Position numbers and translations under genes: made by a program. The notes below the pieces were generated by a model, which was not told the origin of the DNA, ran no database searches, and saw nothing but the letters and a program-made list of their open reading frames with translations. Shown here in pieces: positions 47,961-59,600 of a DNA stretch of 64,000 nucleotides. Each line of letters begins with the position of its first letter. The first letter of the stretch is position 1. The DNA is from Aspidapion aeneum (Eukaryota > Arthropoda > Insecta > Coleoptera > Brentidae): positions 48,726,786-48,790,785 of the forward strand of contig OY755046.1 in assembly GCA_963576565.1 (NCBI GenBank). The letters are read 5' to 3'.

Positions 47961-48390
47961 AACAAAACGGGATTTGAGTATAAATAGTATTTTTGCCATT
48001 TTTCACATCAACAAGCATTAATCACATGCAAGAATAACTTAAGAAGAAGTAAAATTTATAGCAACACTTCCGACTTGTTTTTAGCCAGGTTTTCAGGATC
48101 GCTGTATTTTAATAAAAGTTGTATTCTGCTAATCTTAATACTTTTATCAGTCGTTTAAATGGTTGTACATATTGGTAGCTTGCACGGTTCAAACCGTGGC
48201 CACTCGATTTGACAGTACCACTATCAAAGAGCACGCCTGCTACAGGTTTAAGGAGGATATGTCACTTCATTTAATCAGATACTGCATGCCACGACAGAGA
48301 ACTAGGGTAAAATTATTTTGACCTGGACATTTTGGAGCCTCGAAACCTTGAGGGAATCTTCCGAAATAGACTTCATGAAGTATTGATATA

Positions 48391-48462
48391 GATCAACTTA
48401 GTCGCAGTGTAAACCTAACCTAATCAGATCAACTTAGTCGCAGTGTAAACCTAACCTAATCT
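48391..48462 (+). repeat. Two exact 36 bp tandem units
   Basis: GATCAACTTAGTCGCAGTGT followed by AAACCTAACCTAATC occurs twice back to back, differing only in the last base. Confidence 0.92.
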
Positions 48463-48469
48463 ATGCCAA

Positions 48470-50785
48470 CTTATTCTTTACAACTTTAATTGGGGCTTCT
48501 AATTCATGCCTCATGCTAATTCTGAAGACAGTTGAACCTTGTCCACTACTCTCGATTTGCCGCTGAAATTTATTTCAATATTTTTATCTTTGCTTGGGAA
48601 TTGTTTATTTCTTGCAGCCATTTACATACATAAGGCCACTGGTATCAAGATTTTGGTGAATCTGCAATGTGTCTACTATGTAGGCAGTCAACAAAAAAAA
48701 TCGGGTATAGCTTTAGCGTTGCAAATTTTTTATGATTAAAAAATGAAGTTTCGTTTATGTATATCAGTTAAGTTAGGTATATAAGATGGCCTTTGCGGCT
48801 TTAATATCCTAGACAAGCTGGCTAGCGTATAACCTGGAGATCAAGATAAACGCTCGTTGCCCATTTAGAATACGCAGTCAACCAACTGCTCTGTTATAAA
48901 GTCTAAAAGCATAAAAAAAACGAAATAAGAAATTCCTTTGCAACAGAAATACATAAACTTATAGCTTAAGCACACATACAACGTCTGGCCAGTAAGTACG
49001 CAAACTGATCTGCTACTAGCGTACATAGTTGTCAAGTTGTGCGAACACACCCCAAGTATTTTTATTTATTGCGTGTGTTATAGATCGGGCTAAGGCGGAT
49101 TTTACAGAAGGGTCCAACAAAAGTTGTTCTTAATTGAAAATAGTTTTTTTATTTGGTTTATTTTAAGCTGCTTACTTAATTTATCTACCAAGTAGAATTT
49201 ATTAATTGTAAAAGTTGTGAAAACCAAGTTTGTACTAAACGTAAACGTTGTGTGAATGGCTTTGATTGGTTGTCTGATCGACTATATGAATCACCTTGAC
49301 AAAACAACGATTTCCTAAAGTTCACCCTACCGAAGGTAATTCACACAACTGTTCGCGACCCTTTAATTTAAAACAAATATTTTTAGTTGTGATAACGACG
49401 TTTACAAAACGTTTTTCAGCCCAAAAGAACTACATTTTTTTGTTCAAATTTCCACGTTTTCTGGCCTTTGTGCCGCAGTCATGGGCTTGACGAATGTTCG
49501 ACCATGTTGGTTCGAACAATCGAGCTGCGATATTTTTGTAAAAATACGTCAGAATGGAGGCCGATTTCGGGTTGGCCAAAATACGTAATATTTGACAGTA
49601 AACTGTGGAACGTTTATAAAAATTTGTTGTTAGATAAGCTTTTGATAAGTATATAAAACGTAGTGTAGTAAATTAGCAATTAATATCAAGTAGTCATGAC
49701 CGCACAACTCTCACGACGTTTACCAGACCAAAACTTGAACGAACGTCAACATTCAGACGCAACATTGGCACAAGATTCACGACGTTTAGCCAACTTTGGT
49801 TTACATTAAAATTAGAAAATAGGGACTGGGAAATCACTCCATTTAACAATGTAAATGTATGTACAGGTGCGACAAGTGTATCTTTACAAATGGCCGTTTT
49901 TTGTAGATACGTGTATGGCTTGCCTTATTTAACCGGCCGGCCGGCTTTTAGCATCATCAGCAGCAGACTTCCGCATATTATATCAGCAAAAGTACATTAC
50001 TCTCACAGTTTCTTGTATTTCTATATACTTATTAGTAACTTAGAACAAAAATTAAGATTCTTTTTCAAAAGTACGTTCAAACATCCTCTGGATCATTAAA
50101 AATTTTGAAAGATTTGAAGACAATCCTTGAGGACTGTCTAGAATGAATAGTATTATAAGTAAACTCTAAACATTAGGCATTTGAATCTCTGTACAACCAA
50201 CCAATCTTCTTACGCATGAGTCAGATGTCTCTAAAATATTTCGCCACAATTTTAAATTTTGGGAATTGTTGGAGACTCGGAGTGTCAACGATCAAGTATT
50301 CCCAAAACAAACCAACATTTTGTGCATGCAACAAAGAAGTAAACAAGGAATTTTCTTGGACAGGCATTTATTTCCGTGCAGATATACTTGAGTTTTCTGC
50401 CTCCCACCACTCCATACTTTTGTCACTAAATCTAAATTTTTCAAAGCTGATTGTACATTCCCTGCGATTTACAAAACACTGCCGTAAGTAAACTCCATAT
50501 CATCATTTTTGAGATAACTTTTTGACAGTTATCAGCTGTTTACCATAAGAAACGAAAAAAAGTTGTAAAAAGGGCGCAATAATTGGCATTCGTCTCTTCT
50601 TGTTTTACCGCATAAGTACATATTTTCTATATAGTGTTATAATTTTCAACTCAAAATAGATAGAACTAAAAACTCCCACCCCCCAGACACCACAGGAATA
50701 GCGAACTGCTCACTAGTAGACATATTGAATTTGATGTGAAACCCTCGAATTTTCAATTGATTTTGAATTAATTAATTAATTTATT
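48470..50785. other. Unannotated stretch
   Basis: AT-rich with several chance open frames. The missing first exon(s) of the gene at 53463 could lie here or further upstream, but I could not identify a signal peptide followed by a donor in the required phase. Confidence 0.35.
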
Positions 50786-50789
50786 GGAT

Positions 50790-51985
50790 CTCGACAGAAT
50801 CTTTGACTTGAGCAGTTTTTGATGAGCGTAAAAGACTTCTTTCAGTTAATTATTTTATGCTTTATTTCCTCTGTAATAGTTTTCTTTGTTTATGTTTGCT
50901 CCCAAGTATGTAAAATGTTTCACTTGCGCGAAACTTGCTGTGAGTGCAAATCACCTTACCAAAAACAGATTAAACAGCAATGATGATAACGCATTACCTG
51001 GCCTCACTTCTGAAGTCACACATAATGGCTCTAAAAACTGAATATTTATTCTGACCGCAGCTCCAGAACTCTGATTAGAAGCGATAATAAGATCAATGTA
51101 TTTTGAGGGGATTCCCACAGGAAGTAAATTCCGTATTATTCTTTCCCAATTTACGCTGTCAAACGCCTGTTTAAAATCTACACAAACTCTATATACATTT
51201 AATTTGTGTTCATAAGCCCCTTCCAGAATTTGCAGCATAACAAATATTTGATCTGAGGTAGATCTGTTGAGGCGGAAAAATTCTCCAATAGCTGGCTCAG
51301 AATACTACAATAGTATGTTGTATAAATCTATTGACAATACCTTATGAATTACCTTTAGCAGTGTTATGCCTCGGTAGTTTGGGTAATTTACCTTATAATA
51401 TCACCTTTTTTTTTGTAAATTGGCTGTATATAATACCCAGGGTCTATTCCCCAGGAATTTTTTTATGTGTCCAAATTTCTGTTGTCAGGCCGCCATAACT
51501 TGATTTATTAGTCACACTAATACAAATATACTTTCTACATTATCGAAAAATGGTGATAGTTTTTCCAGCTAGAAATTTATCTTTCCTCCGATTATGGTAT
51601 AGTGTGTATATAGAATCAAAGAGGTATCTGAGGTAGATCTGTTTGGGCGGAATCCATATTGGTATTCTGTTATAGCCAGCTCAGAATACTCTAATAGTGT
51701 GGTGTATAAAGCTTTTGAAAATACCTTATAAACTACCTTTAGCAGTTATGCCTCGGAAGTTTTGGAAATTTAACTTTTAATCACCTTTCCTGTAAATTGG
51801 CTGCATATTCCTCAGGATGTTCTCATGTGTGCAGATTTCTGTTATTAGGTCAGCATAGCTTATTTATTAGTCACATACAAATATACTTTCTACATTATCG
51901 AAAGATGGCGAGAGTTTTTCCAGCTAGAAATTTCTCTTTCCTCCGATTATGGCATAGTGTATGTATAGAATCAAAGAGGTCGTTA
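50790..51985 (-). mobile_element. RTE-type LINE, family D, RT fragment with tandem duplication
   Basis: The minus-strand frame 50951-51238 encodes VDFKQAFDSVNWERIIRNLL (motif A) and EVRPGNALSSLLFNL (motif B). The part upstream in the element is present twice: 51251-51624 and 51627-51980, each with the YQYGFRPNRSTSDQIF-type block and a common end at TAGAATCAAAGAGG. Family D also occurs at 32296-32830. Confidence 0.8.
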
Positions 51986-52133
51986 CACCTTTACAGCCTA
52001 GCTGTCAGTCGACCGACCGGCCGGCCTGCAGTCCGTCTAGACGAAAGCATAATAATTAAAAAGCAGCTCACAGGCCTGCTACTCAGCCTGTGAGTGTTTT
52101 GCTGCCGGACAATAATAAACGAGCCTCACATAC

Positions 52134-52170
52134 GAGGGCTTTTCAAAAAATTAGATACACAATGAAGGTC
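52134..52170. mobile_element. Possible mariner terminal repeat
   Basis: TACGAGGGCTTTTCAAAAAA resembles a mariner end and shares TACGAGGGCT with the end at 33859. The rest of the element is not seen. Confidence 0.35.
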
Positions 52171-52299
52171 TGAACGCGTATGTTGATTCTTTTTAAAATT
52201 CAGCTCGCAAGGATTTGGAGTTGTTGCATATTAAAAAAAGGTATAACAAATTAAAGTCAAACGGAGTTGTTTTAAATCTATACTTACCAAAAACTAGAA

Positions 52300-52870
52300 A
52301 AAACTAACACAAACTAAAATTTTACAATAAATAAGTATATTCATTTTCGGGATTGTCCTCAGACATCAATGTTACCATCTTATTAGAGCTTATCAGTACG
52401 GAACAACCACAATGAAAAGGCGATGAAATAAGATGAAAATACTAAAAAAGTTCAAATGAAATTTGGATACCAACTTTAGAAAACCAACTGCCAATTTGCA
52501 GTATCAGGTAGGGTAGCATCGGGTCTGATCCAAAAATAACATACTACCAAGACAGCTAACTTCAATCTCAATAGGTATCCTAAGGCCAGGTTTAATGTAA
52601 ATATCAAATGAATTCTTTTGAGGTGGAGTCATAAACTAAAAAAAATAATTTTCGAGGTTATCCTCAGAACAGGGTGATGGTAGCCGTAGATATCATCACA
52701 ATCAAAATGAAACGGCGATGAAATGCAAATGATGAATACTGAAAAAGGAAAAATAAAATGTGAATGCCCACTTTAGAAAACAAACTGTCAATTTCCAGAC
52801 TCAGCTAAAATAGCCTACGGTTCGCTCCAATAATATAACATGACTAGATTTTAGGGGTTAGTAAGTGGCA
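52300..52870. repeat. Diverged tandem duplication, period about 300
   Basis: Units near 52337 and 52645 share CATTTTCGGGATTGTCCTCAG-like, GGCGATGAAAT and CACTTTAGAAAACAAACTG-like words in the same order. Confidence 0.5.
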
Positions 52871-53462
52871 CTTGCCAAGCCTGAAACATATGACATAGCC
52901 CTCGTAAGTAAACATAGTCGTTTTACTATACGCTAATAAGCGATTACTAATAACTGGAAAGCATTATTTCTTCTATCGTATAATGGTCATATACGTGACG
53001 CGCCGCACCGCTCATGTGGCAGCCTCGTATAAACAATCTCATAATAACTGTCAAGGTGTCCATCTAGCCCACGATTCAGTTAATGCATCTATCCATTAGT
53101 ATCTTCCAGAAAAAAAAGAAGTTATCCATTATTTAATTACTTAAAGAAATCTTTATACAGTGATACTTCCTGTTGTAGCGACGAAAGATTTGCATAACAA
53201 TTATGAATGCAAACAAAAGCTCCATCGTCCACGACTCCATTTTAAACTTATAGAATTGCTATAATTATTTCCTCCGCTAGGAAAGGATGCACTCATTATT
53301 AACACCTGAACAGTTCACTAGCTATTCTAAAAAAGTCTGCTTCCCATATGCCATGCCTTCTACTATCACGGATCACCAGTGCTACTATCCTCTGAATTTG
53401 TGTACTAACCATTCTAAAAACGTCAGTTCAATATATTCTAAATAAACACATTTATTTTTCAG

Positions 53463-53677
53463 AATTCGCAAATTAAACTGGACAGAATACCTGAAACAAC
53501 AAATCCTACGTACTCTGGGTCGCGAAAACTTTACGTCCTCGCACAACACAGCCACCACCGAGGATCCCGCCCTTTCCAGTATCAGTATATCGGACATTAT
53601 GCCAGCCATTCTCAACACCACAAATTACGCCGATGACGATCAGATTACCGAGAAAATCCGAAGCTTCTATCCATCAT
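53463..53677 (+). CDS. Exon 1 (of those seen) of the TGF-beta propeptide-like gene
   Basis: The acceptor is a pyrimidine-rich run ending in TTTTTCAG just before the exon; the donor is GTAAGTTAG. It enters with one base completing a codon and leaves with one base (T). It encodes an N-glycosylated amphipathic opening (NWT, NFT and NTT sequons), the helix LKQQILRTLG and the segment ending FYPS. The incoming phase shows that an upstream coding exon must exist. Confidence 0.78.
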
Positions 53678-56600
53678 GTAAGTTAGAGAAGACTTAAAAC
53701 ATCAGCTCAATCGTGGCAATCCCTGACACCTTTCAGGACAAACCCCAAGAACCTTCTGGCTCTGCTTAAAATGTAATTAATATGCTCCACAATTGTCAAT
53801 TCCTTCTCAAACCATACTTCCAACTTGCTGATTTTGATAGGTCTCCGGTATGTGGTCTGCATTCGGACTTTTTATCTGGATTAGTCCCATACTTTTACTG
53901 TGAATTTTAGAGGTTTGAATGTTGTTTAATTTTTACACAGGTGAAACTCCTGGTACAGATATGGAAGTGTGGAAAGATGAAGACATCATGAACCTTCACT
54001 TCGAAATTGATTATCTCTCAGGCAACAGCAACAGTAACATAGCCACGGCAACGCTAAGGTAAGCAAAATTTAGAACAGGTATCCCACATACAAACTCCAT
54101 CAAATCAGTTTCTATAATATTTGACTACTTTACCACTCTTGAATGTAAATGAATCTTTAAAGCTTGAAAGCAGTAGTAAACTACGAAATATTGATAGTAA
54201 GATTTCTTACCCCACAAAGCACGATTCATACCTGCAGTAAAACCATATGAATAAGGTAGTTAGCAGGAGTACCGACCAAGGGTTTTCACAAGTTCTTCCT
54301 CTTTTTTTTAATGGGTTGCATTGCAACCCATTCAAAAAAAGAGGAAGAGCTGCCAAGCGCTTCGGGGCGTCAAATCAAGCCTGTGAACACCCTCGGTCGA
54401 TGTTTCTGCTAACCTATTCATATGGTAAAACTAGAGACTAAATAAAGGAAATTGGGATAGATAATTTGAATTTTATATCGTTTTCCAGATTATACAGATT
54501 ACCCCAGAATGGTACCACTAAATCATCTACAACTACAGACAACAACTGCGGAGAGAACACCGAATCCCCAGAGGAAGAAAAACTCTTGAGAGTCACTGTG
54601 TATTGGTTCACCAAGAGCCAGAAGAAGAGGAGGGGGAAGCATGTTGTTGATAGTAAGTTAGAAAAATTTTATTAGATGTTTCAGAATTTGCTAATGCTTT
54701 ATAAATGTTTTGCTGATATTATCCCATCTGTGAATCACAATACACAGCAGATTTAGGCCTTTTAAAGATCTTCTGAAGGCTATATAGTCTGGAACATTTT
54801 TGTTTTGTAGTTTTACAAAATCCACATTGAGAGAGGAACTATGTTTTAACTTAATTGTTTTTTGCAGTTAAACGTCGTCTGTCAGATAGCCGAGTAGTCT
54901 CAGAAAATGCCAGATGGGTTGAACTCAGCGTTAAACCAGCCACCCAAGTCTGGACCAAGATCAACCCCAAGAATCTGGGTTTGGGTAAGTATCCAACTCT
55001 TATTTACTTTGTGATGTTATATAACCTAGGCGACCAATTGACAGGTCCGAATCGTGAAATTAACTGTTCACCGAATTCTTCTCGCAGCTGTGTGGCACGT
55101 AGCGCCGTCGTCTTGTTGATACTAAATGTCATCGAGGTAATAGGCTTCAATTTCAGGCAGCAAAAAGTTCGTTAACATGGCACGATAACGGGCGCCAATC
55201 ACAGTTACGTTTTGGCCAGTCTCTTTTTTTTTAAAATAGGGACCGATGATTCCACTACAGGAATAGCGTACACTAGCAGATAGTGCCGCTATATTTATGC
55301 TGGGCGTAGTTTGTTTGGTCGAGTATTATTCAATAATGAAAACTGGGTCTCAAAATTTCTAAGGGTACAGCGAATAGTGCGCTCGGAAGGCCGAATATGT
55401 GGACCATAAATTGCTCTAATCATGCGAAGCACTTGCCTCGTAGAACGTTCATTTTCATAATACAGCTTAGCAATTTGTAGACGCTGTGCCGTCAAACAAT
55501 ACTGAAAACGACTATCGTGACAGTTTGAACGTTTGACAGTTTCATCTGTCAAAAAATCGCTACTCAAAACAGTACCTCTAAATGAATCACCCGATAGTTC
55601 TGTAATTAAATAAAATGGATGTAGAAGTGGTATCTAAATTTAATATTTATTTTTAGGTGTATTGGTGGAGGACCAGGAAGGAAAGGCACTGAGAGCAGAC
55701 AAATACTTCAAAGGAGCAGCTTGCACGGTCGGCATGTGTGAGTGTGCAGTGATTTTTATTAACAATATTAACCGAATGAGAACAAATATAGTCTAAATTA
55801 TACGCATTTGTAATGAGTTCACCAGGTGAGAAAAAAACGTATGGCGTAGATTTTGTTGCATCTGCGGCTCACTGTATCAGATTCTCAAATTCAAGTGCGA
55901 TTCCATTTTGGACTTGTTCCCTTGTTGAAAAAAAGCCAATATATTAAAAATTATCAGCTGCGATTGTTTTTACAACTTTTTAAAATAATTTCCGACAAGT
56001 TTACATGAAAAAAAACTCATGTTTTTGATTGACAGTGACGGATACTTCACATAATCAATTATATATAGACACTACTTTTTTTTTAAAGTTTATTGTCACC
56101 GCTGCGCTGTTTATAATATACTAAAGAAAGATAAACAAAAATGACGTCATTACAAATGCGTATAATTTGGACTATACTTCATGCAAATATTTTGACAAGA
56201 ATGCTCAGTAATATTTTTTCTTTTTGTAACGTTTTGTGTGTTTTTTTGTTACTATCATAGTTTTAGCCATTCCTGCATGTTCCAACAAATACTTAATAGG
56301 CCAAGCGTTGAGTACAAAATATGAGGTTCTATTTGCAAAAGGTCGAACAGAAATGAAATTTAGTGGGATGGTAGACATAGGTTCCCTAATAGTACATCTA
56401 AGTTTGCGACCTCGGGGGGTTGCTGCTCGAGGGGGAGGGGATGAAAACTCTGAATCGCGGCGCTTGGGGGAAAATAGCACCGTTGGAGTAAGTGCTATTA
56501 AAAAAAAGTTCAAATAAAATATGTAGAGAACAAAATTGCACATAACTTTGGTTTTATGCATTTTTTCGCTCCGACCAATAGTTTTACTTTGGTACTTCGT

Positions 56601-59600
56601 TCGATAGGACTTTCAATGAGCTTTATATTTCCTCTCTACAGATTTTCTCAAAATTAAGTTTTTCTGGGTAAAAGGCTATTAAAGGAAAAATAGTCAAAAA
56701 TCTAAGATGGCGGCGCCATTTTTACCTTGTTCCTGAGGGCCATTGTGCCTGAGGGCAAGGGGGTCGGGGCTTTTACTATATTTAATGGGACCCCAACAGC
56801 TATTGAATACGCCCAGCGTTAGATTTATATTTTTTTCAATATTTTTTATTTGTATTTTTTATTCCCTAATCGGCCGCCATCTTAAATATCTCAAAATGCT
56901 CAAGGGTGCTAGAGTGGCATTAACCGGATCTTTAAAGATGAGTTCTTGGGCTATAAGAATCAGCAATAAAATATTCTATATACCTCCAATTCAGATCCTT
57001 TGAAAATTTTTCTGACTATTGTAGGTCAACAATAATAAGAAAATATCGACCGTAGATCATGATAAATGAAAAATGCCCATATCCAAGTATGTAAGGGCGC
57101 ACTTCAAAAAATCATCTCTTTTATAATATAAGGTCAAATGTAACGAATCAAGCATCAGTTTACTTAGAAAACCTTACTCTTATAGAAAAAAAATATACCA
57201 GAATTGTTTGGTAGCCATATTTGTTTTAATCCTCGATTAAACTCTGATTTTGTTAAAATTTGCAAACTACCCCCCAACTGTGGCGCGCCGTAAAGAAAGA
57301 ACTATTGGCCGGAGCGAAAAAAATGCATAAAACCAAAGTTGTGCGGAATTTTGTTCTCTACATATTTTATTTGAACTTTTTTTTATAGCACCTACTCCAA
57401 CGGTGCTATTTTCTCATAAGATTCTTTAAGTTTGTCTTTTTTATTTTATGGAACTCTTTATGGCAAATGGTGCTATTTTCCTCAAAGCGCCGCGATGCAG
57501 AGTTTTCACCTCCCCCCCCCCTCGAGCGGCAACCCCCCGAGGTCGCAAACTTAGATGTGCTATCAGAGGACCCATGTCTACCATCCCACCAAATTTTATT
57601 TCTGTTCGACCTTTGCAAATATAAATCCCCGGACGCTTGGCTTCTAAAGAGTGATTTAATATATTTTAACCTTTTTGAATGCAACCATCTGAAACATTTT
57701 AGTTATAAATATACAAACTTTTTAAAGAATCACAAGGAAATGATTGGCCTCGATTTCTGTAAAACCCTAAAGAATTTTAAAAGATTGATAATAAGTTCCC
57801 GATTATTTTAAAAACTAAAAATTTAATGACAACAATTTCTGTATTGATTAAACAGACCTGTTATTCAAAACTGAAAATTTGAAAGTGATTTAAAGTATAT
57901 CAGACACATATGTCACACAACCCTGCATAAAAAATATAAAAGTGATAATTAGTAATATTAGTTCTGTTTTGGTTACAGCCACGCCCAAACCGATCCCAAC
58001 CATCATCAAAGACGTGGCAAATGGACAACCAAACGAACTTGACAGAATTCATAGCTTACTTGGAAGGGATTCAAACTCAACCTTACATAGTGATATACAG
58101 GTAAGAGAGACTGATCACCTAATATATCTATATCTGCAACAAAAAGTCCTCTAGATTTAGATTTTCAAGCTCGAGTGTAGTAGGCATATCTAAGCTAAGC
58201 TGTACTAGGGTCACTGGTCACAAAAAATGCGTGTCATTCTGGAGACGCTAGGCTTCCAGAGTGTAGTGACCCTAAGTTCTACTTTTTGATAACGACATCT
58301 GCCAATTTTTATTTAAAACTCTCGCAGGTTGGGGCTTTTATTAAGAAATAACAGATGGCGCTACCAAGCTAAGAGTGCGCCTAAGTAAACATTTAAATCA
58401 AATATATCTATCTGCGTGTTGTAGTCATTCTTTATCGATGGTGCAAGTACATGTTTTCTGTACAGGGTGTCCTAAATTATATTTTTGGAAGGGTTCCGCT
58501 GGTTCTAAGTAGCTGAAAGGTGAAAACCACGTCATTTTGTTAAGCAAGTCTAAATTTTGGGAGAAAGTCTATTACCGTTTTATTTATAAAAGATCCAAAT
58601 GTCCAGTTTTTGAAGTCAGCAGAAAATTTCCTTTAAAATTAATAATTTGTTTAAATATTATTTGTAGCAAATAAAGAAATTAATCAAAAATACAATTAAA
58701 GGTAATAAAAAAGTTTAAACATTTAAAAAAACAACAAAAAATTAAAGGAGAATCATAACATAATAAAAAGTTTAATGCTGTATCTAAAAAACTAAAATTG
58801 ATGAATGAAATTGAGTTTGACAGTTAAATCATCTTTAATTTTCACATTTCCACAATTAATTAATTATTATTTCTTGAATTTTTATATATAATTATATATT
58901 TTATGTATTTTTTAATTTGTTTACTGCGTTAAAAATATTTCTAAAACAATTAGAAATAATCAAAAAGATAACAAAAAAATACTTTTTTTTTTTTATAAAA
59001 AGTAAAAAATATACATGAAATGTAGTTTAATAGTTGTATTCTTAATAAAAAAAAAACTATAAAAAACTAATTCACAACAAAATGAAATTCTTTTAAATAA
59101 AAGGGTAATAGAACCCAAAATGCAGAATTTTAAAAATCGAGGTTGGCAAACTGAGGTAATTTTTTATATCTTCCCTAAAAATACAGGAAAACCTCGAATT
59201 CGGGACCCTCTGTTCAGAAAAATTACTCAATATTATTTTTTGTTTTTAAATATTGATACAAAAAACACAAAAATCTCCTTAGGAGTGTTTAATGGTTTCT
59301 ATCTACATTTCAGTTGCTCCCATCAGTCGACATCTGCTTCCTAGAGTTCCCTGACAACTTTGACGCCTCCCACTTCGATCCCAACCGAATCAACGCATGC
59401 AACCTGCGCAAAGCGCACGAAGAAAACCAACGGCAAGTGGAACGCGAACTGCAAGAACGACTCGCGTCGATTTCCGAATACATCCGACCTGTTTCCCGAC
59501 ACATCAGGCATCAAAGTCACCATCTGGCCAGCAAGATGGCGGCAGAAGAGGGACAAAATGGCGGCGCGAGTGGAATCGGATTCGACATCAGGTCGCGAAT

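Noticed and set aside
50216..50491. Candidate upstream exon of the host gene ending at CTGCCGTAAGTAAA
   Set aside because: It has a good-looking donor but no signal peptide, no propeptide-like sequence and no support for the required phase.
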